From NCBI GenBank assembly GCA_024364805.1, contig CM044500.1:54929818-54950651 (forward strand): a stretch of 20,834 bases of DNA, in the 5' to 3' direction. The notes beneath the pieces were generated by a model. It worked only from the letters and a program-made list of their open reading frames with translations, was not told the DNA's origin and did no database searches. Of this stretch, positions 9,846-17,643 are shown piece by piece (the first letter of the stretch is position 1; every line of letters starts with the position of its first letter). The DNA is from Euprymna scolopes. Lineage: Eukaryota; Mollusca; Cephalopoda; Sepiida; Sepiolidae. Made by a program: the position numbers and the translations under genes.

Positions 9846-10043
9846 TTGACTTTTCATCATTTAATAATTCAGTTGCGTTCTGTTTGAAGATGTTGACAAC
9901 CTGGATGTGGTCCTTCCTGTGAGTGTCTGCTAACGTGTAAATGTGATGATCGTGTGAAAATAAAAACTTTTGACACTTTATTATACAAATGAAAAAAGAT
10001 TAAATTTCAAGTAAAACAAATGGCCCTGTCACAAATATTAACA
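9846..10043. other. Intergenic spacer
   Basis: Unremarkable sequence between two MITEs, with no feature that I can support. Confidence 0.5.
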
Positions 10044-10441
10044 TTAGTGATGGGACGATTCCAATATTTTTCCCAATTCCAATAAAATTACCGATTCTGT
10101 ACTAAATTTCCGATTCTTTAGAAGTCTCTAAATATTTAACTATAAAAGTGTTATTTTGTCCCGATGACTAAAAACACATCTTTAATGTACCTATATTTTC
10201 TCATAAAAACACACTTTTCAGGGGGATGATCTAGGGATTTTATTCTTACTGCGTTTAAATAACTAAATATTTATTTTGTTATATTACGACAAGCATTGGA
10301 AGATGTTTCTTAAACTAAAATCAAATTTAAAAAAAAAAATTTTTTTAAAAAGATAACTTAAGAAATCTGTCTTGGCATTGGAAAATAGGCTCAAATTTTC
10401 CCGACACCCAATTTGAGTCCGATTAATCGTCCCAACACTAA
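10044..10441. mobile_element. hAT-type MITE, copy 1
   Basis: The ends are TTAGTGATGGGACGATTCC and, reverse complemented, TTAGTGTTGGGACGATTAAT. The TAGTGATGGGACGATT type of terminus is common in hAT elements. The flanks TATTAACA and TATATCCA could be a decayed 8-bp target duplication but differ at three positions. The body aligns with the copy at 15827-16205, for example GATTCCAATATTTTTC, CTAAATATTTAACTATAAAA and GGGGATGATCTA. It does not code for anything. Confidence 0.8.
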
Positions 10442-10550
10442 TATATCCAAAAATTACAGAAAACGATAGCTAGAAAAATAATTATTAATGAAAAACTCTT
10501 CAATAAAGTTTATGAGGAATAAATTTTGTCTGTCCTTTTGAATTCATATA

Positions 10551-10762
10551 CAGGGTGACCCAAAAAAATGGGCCCTAACTCTAATTAGGCCCTGTTTCTT
10601 AGTGTTTTATCTGAATGAAATGAAACTTTGGTCATAACTAGTTTATTATATTCAAAACATCACATTAAAACACTAGGGTCTTTGGCCTTTTTTTTGCTCC
10701 GTTCTACAGCATATGTTCTAGATGGCCTCCATTTAGCTTCTTTTTTTTTTTCGATCACCCTG
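10551..10762 (-). mobile_element. Tc1/IS630-type MITE keeping the last transposase codons
   Basis: The left end CAGGGTGACCCAAAAAAATG matches the reverse complement of the right end, CAGGGTGATCGAAAAAAAAA. TA flanks both ends (10549-10550 and 10763-10764). On the minus strand 10704-10739 reads KLNGGHLEHML and a stop, the characteristic C-terminus of Tc1/IS630-type transposases. The element is therefore a deletion derivative whose 3' part (final codons, untranslated region, terminus) survived. Confidence 0.8.
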
Positions 10763-10806
10763 TATTATTTAATTGGAATTCATTATTGAGATGAGTATTA
10801 TTTATA

Positions 10807-11199
10807 ATTTATTGCAGACTATTATTCTCATCTTTCTTAGTTGTTTCGGCCAACTATTCCTCTGGTCTTTGTCAGGTGGTAACCGCGACGGGATAGGAAC
10901 TCGGAATCTCCTAACTGCCCTGTGGCACAGTGGATAGAGACGTTGAACCTCAACGTTTCCAGGTGAGAACTGTCTGAAGATAGCAGTTTCAATCCTACTC
11001 AAAGCCGGCTAGAGGCTTATTTGACCAAAAACATGGCAAGGCAACAACTATGGATGGCAATTGCTGTGAATGCAATTAGGAGATTCGGAGTTCCTATCCC
11101 GTTGTGGTTACCACCTGAGGAAGACCAGAGGAATAGTTGACCGAAACGTTGTGAAACAACAACTAAAAAAAGATGAGGATAATAGTCCGCAATAAATTA
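10807..11199. mobile_element. Foldback element of family 2 with tRNA-like core
   Basis: Arms of about 115 bp face each other. The left arm runs TTGCAGACTATTATTCTCAT to TCGGAATCTCCTAA, and the right arm runs TTAGGAGATTCGGAGTTCCT to GATGAGGATAATAGTCCGCA. The right arm contains CCTGAGGAAGACCAGAGG and CCGAAACGTTG. The core (about 10915-11000) contains TGGCACAGTGGATAGAGA, a good fit to a polymerase III A box. AGTTTCAATCC lies about 60 bases further, a weak B box. The core also has perfect short hairpins (CTGTGGCACAG; CGTTGAACCTCAACG). It may be a SINE-derived foldback. It is not a functional tRNA. Confidence 0.7.
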
Positions 11200-11239
11200 A
11201 TTAATAAATAAATTAATTAATAGGTGCAATTGAGTTTAA

Positions 11240-11800
11240 GTATTCTAGCTTCTACTTCAATAGAGGGAACCCATCTTTGCAATGTCAATATATTTGTTTC
11301 AGTTCATGTTGCCCGCAAATGTTAGGCCAAGGAGTTTTAAGGAAGAATTCTCAGATAGGGTGTTATTTGTCATGAATATCAGTAGTTCAAGAGGCTTGTA
11401 ATTGTTAAAGGAGAGCAGTTTAGTCTTACTAGCATCAAATGTTACCATCCATTTGCGGCCCCATTCCACTATAGTTTGGAGGTCATTTTCTAACGATTCT
11501 GCCATTCTTAGATTTATGTACATCTGTTCTTCCCCCATGCATGTTATAGAGCATTGTATCCTCAGCAAATATACCCATCTCTGACACAATAATATCAACG
11601 AGGCTGTTAATGAATATCAGAAATAATAGTAGTCCAAGGATCGACCTCTGAGGCACTCCCGCATTGATGTTTGATGTTATGCTGCTTCGATGTACATCCA
11701 TCAATGACAACCTGGATGGTCCTATTATGACAGCAATTGGTATCATGCATGCATGCAGTGAGAGGGGGTGTTTGACCAGACAGGATGAGGTGAAGGAGTG
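11240..11800 (-). pseudogene. LINE reverse transcriptase fragment (Jockey/CR1-like)
   Basis: Read on the minus strand in three successive frames, the order of parts matches a non-LTR reverse transcriptase. IQVVIDG is followed by NAGVPQRSILG (consensus NAGVPQGSILGP). Then come LFLIFINSLVDI and FAEDTMLY at the F/YADD catalytic site, where the first Asp is now Glu. ENDLQTIVEWGRKW and MVTFDASKTKLLSFN follow, then LKLLGLTFAGNMN and a last trace, MGSLY. At least two frameshifts and a small deletion near the end show decay. The endonuclease and the 5' part are absent, so it is a truncated, dead copy. The clade call is from motif style only. Confidence 0.8.
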
Positions 11801-12150
11801 CAGAGAAATGCAAAACCTTAGCTAGGAAAATAGGACCAGCCGCCGATGCGTCATTGTAAGCTTGTTAGACGCAAAGCAGATGTGTTGCCTAAAAAAAAGG
11901 GAGACAGATTTGGAATTATCTACGTGTCAAAAGAGATGTTCTTGTTTTTCAAATAGAGGAAGAGATGGCAGAAGAAGGGGTGTGATGTCTGGTTGGGGCT
12001 CGGGTGTCATTTACAAAGTAAAGATCAAAACAGGTAGGGGGCAAGATGTGACCTGGTGGAGACCGAGCGATGCCGAGTGACCTTGCTAGTCAACACGAAT
12101 TCAGAGGAATTCGCACGGCTGAATTCTAATGATGATGATGATGATTTGAT
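11801..12150 (+). mobile_element. Possible LINE 3' tail ending in (GAT)n
   Basis: A less AT-rich stretch ends GAATTCTAATGATGATGATG. Short ATG/GAT repeats at the 3' end are typical of RTE-like LINEs. An open frame at 11862-12080 ends TGRGQDVTWWRPSDAE and resembles the end of such an ORF only loosely. I cannot confirm homology. It abuts the reverse transcriptase fragment but lies on the opposite strand, so it would be a separate insertion. Confidence 0.35.
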
Positions 12151-12252
12151 GTTCAAACAGAAATGTCTATGGGATTTTTTCAGAAAGAAAAAAAACAATA
12201 ATTGTTTTATCTCATTGCTGTTATATATCTGTTAACAACGAAAAGGTTGTTT

Positions 12253-12545
12253 TTAAACCTTCTGTTGAGGGGTATGAAGAATGGGGGTCATGGGTAGGGG
12301 TCGCCGCCAAGCATTGTTCGATTTGGGGTGACTAATCACGCCTAATTGGTAATAAGTAAAAACCTCAGTGCAAGTAGGGGTTGAGGTTTGGTAGAGATAA
12401 GCTCTAAGTGAAAGAAAGAAAGGTGTTTGTAACCACTCTCTGAAGGAGAGGTGGGGAAAAGGGGTTGGACTTAGAAAAAGGAATTCTAACGGAGAAGAGT
12501 CGTAGCCAGCAAACCGAACGGCTGCGCTAGTCAAGCGCTCCCAAT
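12253..12545 (-). mobile_element. Candidate tRNA-derived SINE
   Basis: On the minus strand the 5' part reads GCGCTTGACTAGCGCAGCCG, where TAGCGCAGCCG fits the polymerase III A box. GTTAGAATTCC follows about 40 bases later as an imperfect B box. The downstream body includes CACTGAGGTTTTTACTTATT at 12345-12366, which recurs at 15720-15760. Head spacing and a repeated body support a SINE, but no target duplication or clean 3' end is visible. Confidence 0.5.
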
Positions 12546-12715
12546 TTGAGAGCCTTTCAGGGCCTGATGTTATGATGGGAACTAGCCTGTGTTAATGGGA
12601 TCTCTGTGACTTTACTGGTCTGGTCTTACATCATTCACTGCTATAGTCAGTCACCTCAAATTAGAAAGTAGTTGTTATGAAGTAATGAAAACAATAAATA
12701 ATTTGTTACTGTTAT
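12546..12715. other. Spacer, nothing recognised
   Basis: Moderately AT-rich sequence between the SINE candidate and the GC-richer island, with no feature that I can support. Confidence 0.4.
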
Positions 12716-13015
12716 AAACCGGAGTTCTGTTTGTTTGTGGTGAGGACTCTTGATTTTGCAGCAAGCCGCAAGGACCAGTGGAGTGGTTGATGTACCCGGA
12801 GACTACCTAGACATGAAAAGAAAGACGATTCGATCGAGAGGCAAAGCACCCCTCCATGAAAACACAGTGGGTAAGGACGATCAACAGGCCAACTTGTAAC
12901 GAGAAGGTACGATCTAGGGGCACCTGCCACATCGGGTGGAATCCGACGAGGTTAAGGACGCCCCGGTGTGGCTGGTGCGGCATCAGTATCATTATAAATG
13001 GTACCGGATCGGTAC
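12716..13015. other. Unrecognised GC-richer island
   Basis: Its composition is clearly less AT-rich than both flanks, and its edges are fairly sharp (near AAACCGGAGTTC and GGATCGGTACATCG). One plus-strand frame stays open for about 40 codons (GVVDVPGDYLDMKRKTIRSR and onward) but then hits stops, and I recognise no family. It is most likely a fragment of a mobile element. A small exon cannot be excluded. Confidence 0.35.
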
Positions 13016-13109
13016 ATCGTTATACTATTGTCTAAGAAGGATCTAGTATTTTATTTTATAAAAATATGTTTAAAAATCTTTAAGGCTCCTAAAATTAATA
13101 CTAGAATTA

Positions 13110-13445
13110 TCTGTACTGACCTGTAGTGGATAAAGTACTTGGTAACAATTCAGTTATAAATGTTACATTCTTCTGGAGGTTGAAAGGTCAATCTTTAGTT
13201 CGAGCAACACTCAAAATACAATTGTGAATTACTTAGGACTTCTACCAAGTCATGGCTGACAAAACGAGGGAATGCTACCCCCATGGATTAAATAAAAATT
13301 TCAGAGTTCGACAATGGTTTTTGAGTTTGACAAGACACACCTGAAGAAGATCTGAGGTTACATTGACTGAAACATGAAAATAACACTCAAGATGAGAATG
13401 ATAGTTCAAAGAATCGAAATAATCAATCCTCATCTCAAAAATTCA
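13110..13445 (+). mobile_element. Foldback family 2, 5'-truncated copy
   Basis: The body ATTCTTCTGGAGGTTGAAAG, GAGCAACACTCAAAATACAA and ACTTAGGACTTCT aligns with the copy at 14300-14795. The right arm follows: CACACCTGAAGAAGATCTGA, then GAAACATGAAAATAACACTC and AAGATGAGAATGATAGTTC. The left arm is not recognisable here. Confidence 0.7.
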
Positions 13446-14299
13446 GAAATAAAATTTTCTTGTTTAAACTAATCAACCATTATGATAGGACCATGTGTGT
13501 TTCCCTGCTTGACAATGACCGCCAACCCCAACCTTGTTTCTATGATCTTCTTCATCTTCAGTAGAGGCTGCTGATAGTGATGCATGAGTTCACAAGTATA
13601 AAAAAGTAAAATAGAACACAAACTCTGACACATTCTGCAAATATCTGTGTGTGATACCATTAACCTTCAACACGCTAAGGTACACATCTACGTTTTGTCA
13701 AGGTCATGGTTGTCAGTTGATGTCAGCTCATCTTCTAAAGCTCTCTCAATCTGGTCCAAACCATGACCTGCCTTTCACTGTGTCAAATTTGTAGAGGGGA
13801 CAGGATGGTCTGCTTGTGTGATAGATGATCCCGTCCCCATGTGTATGTTGAATGTATTGAATGATAGAAGGATCGAAAAGCAAAAGGTCGTATAATGATG
13901 ACTAAACCATACCGGTATATATCAGCGAAAGAATGCAGATTTATTTACATGAGAAATTTCCACAAACTGGCAACTGTAAACTGTCGCAAACTCAAGACTG
14001 TCTGTAAACTGTTCCTGTTGCAAAACTGATAACCACGCTTAAAACTAACTCTAAAATATATTGACTCGTCTTTTGTCCAAAATATTTTGATTAAAAATCC
14101 TATATTAGTTTTCCTTTGTGTACCTTGAACAACTTCCTCTCCATTGTTCTGCTGATAAACTGATTTCCTTTTTTTTTTTGTTTTATTTTTTCTTTTTTTT
14201 TTTGTTAACACTTGGGTGGAGCAGTCAATAGTATAGTAACAATAATTTGCTTTGTGTTTCCAAATATACTGCTATAAATATATATTCTTTGCAAGTATA
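13446..14299. other. Intergenic, nothing recognised
   Basis: The stretch includes a small inverted pair, AGGTCATGGTT near 13701 and AACCATGACCT near 13761, and T/A runs near 14170-14205. I see no exon. Confidence 0.5.
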
Positions 14300-14795
14300 A
14301 ACTACACAAGTTTGGATTATTCAGACTATTGTTCTCATCTTGAGTGTTATTTTAACGTTTCTATCCATGTAACCTTGAATCTTATTGAATTCAGTAATGT
14401 GCACAAAATTTTAAACAGTTCCTTGATTTAATCCACAGGGATAACATGCTCTCGTTCCATCAACCATGACCAGGTAAGTCTTTGCACGGACCCATTGTGT
14501 AAAGGATAAAATACTTGATAAAATTCACTTGTAAGTTTGCACTCTTCTGGAGGTTGAAGGTTATATCTTCAGTGCAAGCAACATTCAAAATACAATTGCA
14601 AATTACTTGGGACTTCTCAAAATTTTGTGCAGATTTCAGAGTTTGATAAAATGATCCCCGAGTTCAACAAGATACACCTGAATAAGATCCAAAGTTATAT
14701 TGATTGAAATGTGAAAAAACAACTGAAGATAAGAACAATAGTCTGAACAATCCAGATGATACGAATTATAAATTTTCATCTTAAAAATACAAAAA
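14300..14795 (+). mobile_element. Foldback family 2, fullest copy
   Basis: The left arm GGATTATTCAGACTATTGTT, CTCATCTTGAGTGTTATTTT, AACGTTTCTATCC, ATGTAACCTTGAATCTTATT pairs with the right arm. The reverse complement of the right arm is GGATTGTTCAGACTATTGTT, CTTATCTTCAGTTG, ATATAACTTTGGATCTTATT. Arms are about 75 bp. The terminal GACTATTGTTCTCATCTT block is shared with the element at 10807-11199. The element is non-coding. Confidence 0.8.
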
Positions 14796-15014
14796 CTAAG
14801 GGAGGTAATTTTGCAAAAACAATCAAATGTAGAGACGTTAGTATCAAAATGTCTGAATAAGACACATAAATTTAATTATAAAACACAAACATTTGAAATA
14901 AAAATGTGAATCAACACAGTTGTAGAAATTAGACAGTTTTTTTTATTAAGTGAAATATTTATTTAATGAAAAATATGTTTAAAAATCTTTGTTGAATAAA
15001 CAGTTTGATTTAAC
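14796..15014. other. Spacer, nothing recognised
   Basis: AT-rich. ATATGTTTAAAAATCTTT near 14972 also occurs near 13063, which may be a shared relic or coincidence. Confidence 0.4.
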
Positions 15015-15083
15015 AAATGGACAGTGCTTTATTCATTAACAGGTTGTAAATGGACAGTGCTTTATTCATTAACAGGTTGTAAA
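15015..15083. repeat. Two tandem 33-bp units
   Basis: AAATGGACAGTGCTTTATTC begins at 15015 and again at 15048, and the two units look identical through AGGTTGTAAA. This is a recent local duplication. Confidence 0.95.
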
Positions 15084-15153
15084 ATACATTTAAATATATT
15101 TTACTTCATGCAGATTTTGTATTTATTATTACAGAGCCAATTCTCTATTGAAC

Positions 15154-15154
<1 letters not shown>

Positions 15155-15205
<51 letters not shown>
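15155..15205. repeat. Compound (AT)n(AG)n microsatellite
   Basis: An uninterrupted AT run (15155-15187) passes directly into an AG run (to 15205). Confidence 0.98.
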
Positions 15206-15221
15206 ACGGATTTAAAAAATT

Positions 15222-15300
15222 AAAAAATGGCTTGGGTACCATCAGCTAGAATTGAAACTAAAACACCTAGCATTCCAGCTGGGTTTCATACCATTTGAGC
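15222..15300 (-). ncRNA. tRNA-like relic (SINE head or tRNA pseudogene)
   Basis: On the minus strand TAGCTCAAATGG fits the A box and AGTTTCAATTC fits the B box. Their starts are 43 bases apart, as in a tRNA gene. A partial anticodon stem (CCCAG with CTAGG) and T stem (TTAG with CTAG) can be drawn. No good acceptor stem is visible. I infer a tRNA-derived SINE head or a tRNA pseudogene, not a working tRNA. Confidence 0.5.
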
Positions 15301-15717
15301 TATCAACAGGTAAATAAGAAAGATTTTAAATTAAATCACTTCAAGCTATGAATGAATTTTTGAATGCGCAAAAATAATAGAAATATATCAACAAGTTGAA
15401 ATGAATTTTTGCATTTCAACTTGTCAACATATTTTTGTACATATTATTCATCCATCTAAAAGATTTTACTCGTTATAAATCATCCTTGGTGTATGATTAC
15501 TATTTCCTGTTAATTTTAGTGTTATGTGATCAGTAGTTTAGGAGTTTATTGGTTAAATATTTACACACACATACATACATACATCTACTGTTTTATTAAT
15601 ATCATTGATTTTAGTAATTACTAATAATAAAAACATATGCCATCATTTTTTTTAGGTCACACACACACACACTTGCAATATTATAATAGTAAAATTAGAC
15701 ATTAATATAATTTTTTC

Positions 15718-15762
15718 AATTATGGTAATAAGTAAAAACCTCAGTGCAGGTGGGGGTTGAAA
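15718..15762 (-). repeat. Fragment shared with the SINE candidate at 12253-12545
   Basis: GGTAATAAGTAAAAACCTCA followed by GTGCAGGTGGGGGTTGA matches 12351-12389 with about two differences. The match stops on both sides, so this is a second, truncated copy or a shared tail. Confidence 0.7.
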
Positions 15763-15826
15763 TCACAATCAAATTCGTGTAGTTGAGTAGCACCTTGATC
15801 TTATGAAAAAAATCTAGGGTTTAATA

Positions 15827-16199
15827 TTAGTGATGGAACGATTCCAATATTTTTCACCGATTCTGATACAATTACTAATTCTGATTCTTTAAATCTCTAA
15901 ATATTTAACTATAAAATTATTATATTTTTCCGATTACCATAAAAACATGTTAAATATGCAAATACTTTCTCAACCATAAAAATACACTTGTGGGGATGAT
16001 CTATAGCTTTTAGCTTTAATGGTAGTTTAAAAAAATATTTATCTTTTATTATCACGATCAGCAGTGGAAAATTTTGTTTTTAAACAAAAGATAATTAAAG
16101 GAATCATTTTTGGAATCGAAAAATAGGCACAAATTTTTCCAATGTCTCAAAATTTCTGATTTTTTCTGATTTCCGATTCCAATTCTGATTAATTGTCCC

Positions 16200-16205
<6 letters not shown>
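15827..16205. mobile_element. hAT-type MITE, copy 2
   Basis: The left end TTAGTGATGGAACGATTCC and a body parallel to the copy at 10044 identify it. The right end AATTGTCCCAACAC runs directly into a CA microsatellite, so the last terminal bases (expected ACTAA) are gone. Confidence 0.8.

Positions 16206-16230
<25 letters not shown>
16199..16230. repeat. (CA)n microsatellite at a MITE terminus
   Basis: This is an uninterrupted CA run that starts within the CCCAACAC of the hAT MITE end. A shorter CA run lies near 15659-15671. Confidence 0.98.
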
Positions 16231-16233
<3 letters not shown>

Positions 16234-16238
16234 TCAAT

Positions 16239-16598
16239 GCTTGTCCAAAATTCCTCCTATTCACCAAAAATGACAAATTGATCAAGTAGTTTTATTTTTT
16301 AATATGAAAATCAAATTCTATGACTGAACGCAAAGTGATAATATCGCAACTGAATGAATTTTGAAAGCAAGCTGAAAATAAGGGAAAAAACTCCAAATAA
16401 TTAAAACTTTTGAAATTTTGAAAGCCATTCGAGACATTGAGAAAACTCTTTCCTTTAGAAATGATTTTCTTTATAAAAATAAAATTACTTGATTAATTTA
16501 CGTGATTTTTGGAATATATTTTCATGCCAAGAGTACGTACACAATACAGATTTTTCATTATTGTTGTTTTTTAATATACAGGTAATTCTGGACACGCA
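16239..16598. mobile_element. Foldback MITE, family 1, copy C
   Basis: The left end GCTTGTCCAAAATTCCTCC and AAATTGATCAAGTAGTTTTA pair with the right arm AAAATTACTTGATTAATTTA. The right end is GGTAATTCTGGACACGCACC. The left arm has a deletion relative to copy A, since ATTATTCCAAAAATT is shortened. It is non-coding. Confidence 0.8.
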
Positions 16599-16872
16599 CC
16601 AAAAAATATGAGTACTAGTGGGACCTGTGGAAATTCCACGGCGACATCTTTCATGTGTAATAAATTGCTGCTGGGCATTCTGTGGACATTCAGCATGAAT
16701 GGAAACCCAGCGATATTATTGTAGCCCTTTTGTTAAAACTGTAAAAGTATTTATCTAAGTAATTTGGTTCATGTAGTGTGAGAATATATCTGGTTATTAT
16801 TAATATCCATAACATTGTATGGACACCTGGCATGAATGCAAACCCCACAACATCATTATGCTATCTTTAGAC
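16599..16872. repeat. Two diverged copies of a GCATGAATG-containing unit
   Basis: TGGACATTCAGCATGAATGG near 16682 and TGGACACCTGGCATGAATGC near 16821 are followed by AAACCCAGCGATATTATT and AAACCCCACAACATCATTAT. The two stretches are related and spaced about 140 bases apart. The second runs directly into the U2-like fragment. The family is unknown to me. Confidence 0.55.
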
Positions 16873-16918
16873 AGAACAGATACTACTCTTGGATCTTAGC
16901 CAGACCAAGAAGGTGTAT
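16873..16918 (-). ncRNA. U2 snRNA 5'-end pseudogene fragment
   Basis: U2 snRNA pairs with the intron branch point in the spliceosome. The minus strand reads TGGCTAAGATCCAAGAGTAG and TATCTGTTCT. Compared with the remembered U2 sequence (TGGCTAAGATCAAGTGTAGT, ATCTGTTCT), it has one inserted base and one substitution across about 28 bases. It retains GTAGTA, the branch-site recognition sequence. Upstream, ATACACCTTCTTGGTC is a looser match to U2 bases 1-14. After TCTGTTCT the U2 match stops, so stem IIa, the Sm site and everything after are missing. It is a truncated pseudogene or the head of a chimeric retroposon. Confidence 0.75.
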
Positions 16919-16987
16919 TTTAATTTCATGTACAGCCCAAAAGTGACACATCATTTTTTATTTAAGTTGTTTTTTACATTGCGTCTT

Positions 16988-17189
16988 TGATTGAGAGATC
17001 CTATTTATCAAAAAGGAGGATACGTGATAACATACTACGAAAATTAAATTAACGTATCTATATACTAATTTAATCTATATATACTAATTTAATCTATATA
17101 TACTAATTTAATCTATATATACTAATTTAATGTTTGTATTACGTTATCACCTTCGATTCTCTTTTTTGATAAATAGAATCTCAATCGAA
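16988..17189. mobile_element. Foldback MITE with tandem-repeat centre
   Basis: The left arm TGATTGAGAGATCCTATTTA, TCAAAAAGGAGGATACGTG, ATAACATACTACG matches the reverse complement of the right arm, CGATTGAGATTCTATTTATC, AAAAAAGAGAATCG, GTGATAACGTAATAC. The loop between the arms consists of tandem repeats of a 19-bp unit. It has no coding potential. Confidence 0.8.
17058..17131. repeat. 19-bp tandem repeat, four units
   Basis: CTATATATACTAATTTAAT occurs perfectly at 17075-17093, 17094-17112 and 17113-17131, preceded by a 17-bp version at 17058-17074. It occupies the centre of the foldback element. Confidence 0.97.
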
Positions 17190-17550
17190 TAATTTATAAT
17201 CTGGAAATGGACACATGTACATACGTTAAATGTACAACAGTATTAATATATAGATTATAAAAGTTATATAAGAAAGTGAAAAAAAGTTTTCTTGAGTATT
17301 AAAATATTTTTTTCATTAATAAATTGGGATTTCATTTCTTTTTTTTTTTTAATAAATATGTTTCTCTTGAGCAATTTTTTTTTTTTCAGTTAACAAACTA
17401 AAATAGCATGAACCTTATTTTTTAGTATTAGTTCGATTGAAGAATAAATTATTTGAAATGTTAAAATCCGTTCATAGATATTCATGCATTAAAATTCTAA
17501 ATCCAAAAATAAAAAGAAAATTCTGAATCTCAAAAAAGTGGATTAAATTT
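17190..17550 (-). other. Probable 3' region of the acyl-CoA synthetase gene
   Basis: This AT-rich sequence is downstream of the minus-strand stop at 17551. No canonical AATAAA in that orientation is close. An ATTAAA variant lies near 17347-17352. No other element is recognised. Confidence 0.4.
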
Positions 17551-17643
17551 TCAATTTCCCATTTGATTCCATTCTTTGTTTCGTAATTCAACTCGTCGGA
17601 TTTTTCCACTCACAGTTTTTGGCAGCTCGTCAACAAATTCAAT
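17551..17643 (-). CDS. Terminal exon of an ACSM-type acyl-CoA synthetase
   Basis: ACSM enzymes activate medium-chain fatty acids and aromatic acids to acyl-CoA with ATP, usually in mitochondria. On the minus strand an acceptor (TTTTCAG, ending at 17644) opens a 30-codon exon in phase 0. It reads [20 protein letters not shown] and then [10 protein letters not shown], followed by [14 protein letters not shown] with the downstream EL is the C-terminal signature of the ANL (adenylate-forming) superfamily. The Lys of SGKI is the catalytic lysine that acts in the adenylation step. VEFV/IEFV before it and ELRKKEW after it are typical of ACSM proteins. All upstream exons are missing from the window and should lie beyond 20834. 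A pseudogene is possible, but the exon is clean. Confidence 0.85.
   Translation of the reverse strand: MEFVDELPKTVSGKIRRVELRNKEWNQMGN

Noticed and set aside
11118-11155. Hammerhead ribozyme core, suggested by CTGAGGA ... CGAAAC
   Set aside because: The intervening bases do not form a stem II hairpin here or in the related copies at 13341 and 14677.
12560-12770. Possible long terminal repeat edge
   Set aside because: No second matching copy, no primer-binding site and no internal genes could be seen.
13699-13772. Inverted pair AGGTCATGGTT / AACCATGACCT
   Set aside because: Eleven bases with a loop of about 50 is isolated and may be chance. No element boundary accompanies it.
15222-15300. 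Functional tRNA gene
   Set aside because: The boxes are present, but the acceptor stem and full anticodon stem do not form.
17058-17131. CRISPR-like array
   Set aside because: The units are directly adjacent, with no spacers, in a eukaryotic context. It is a simple tandem repeat.
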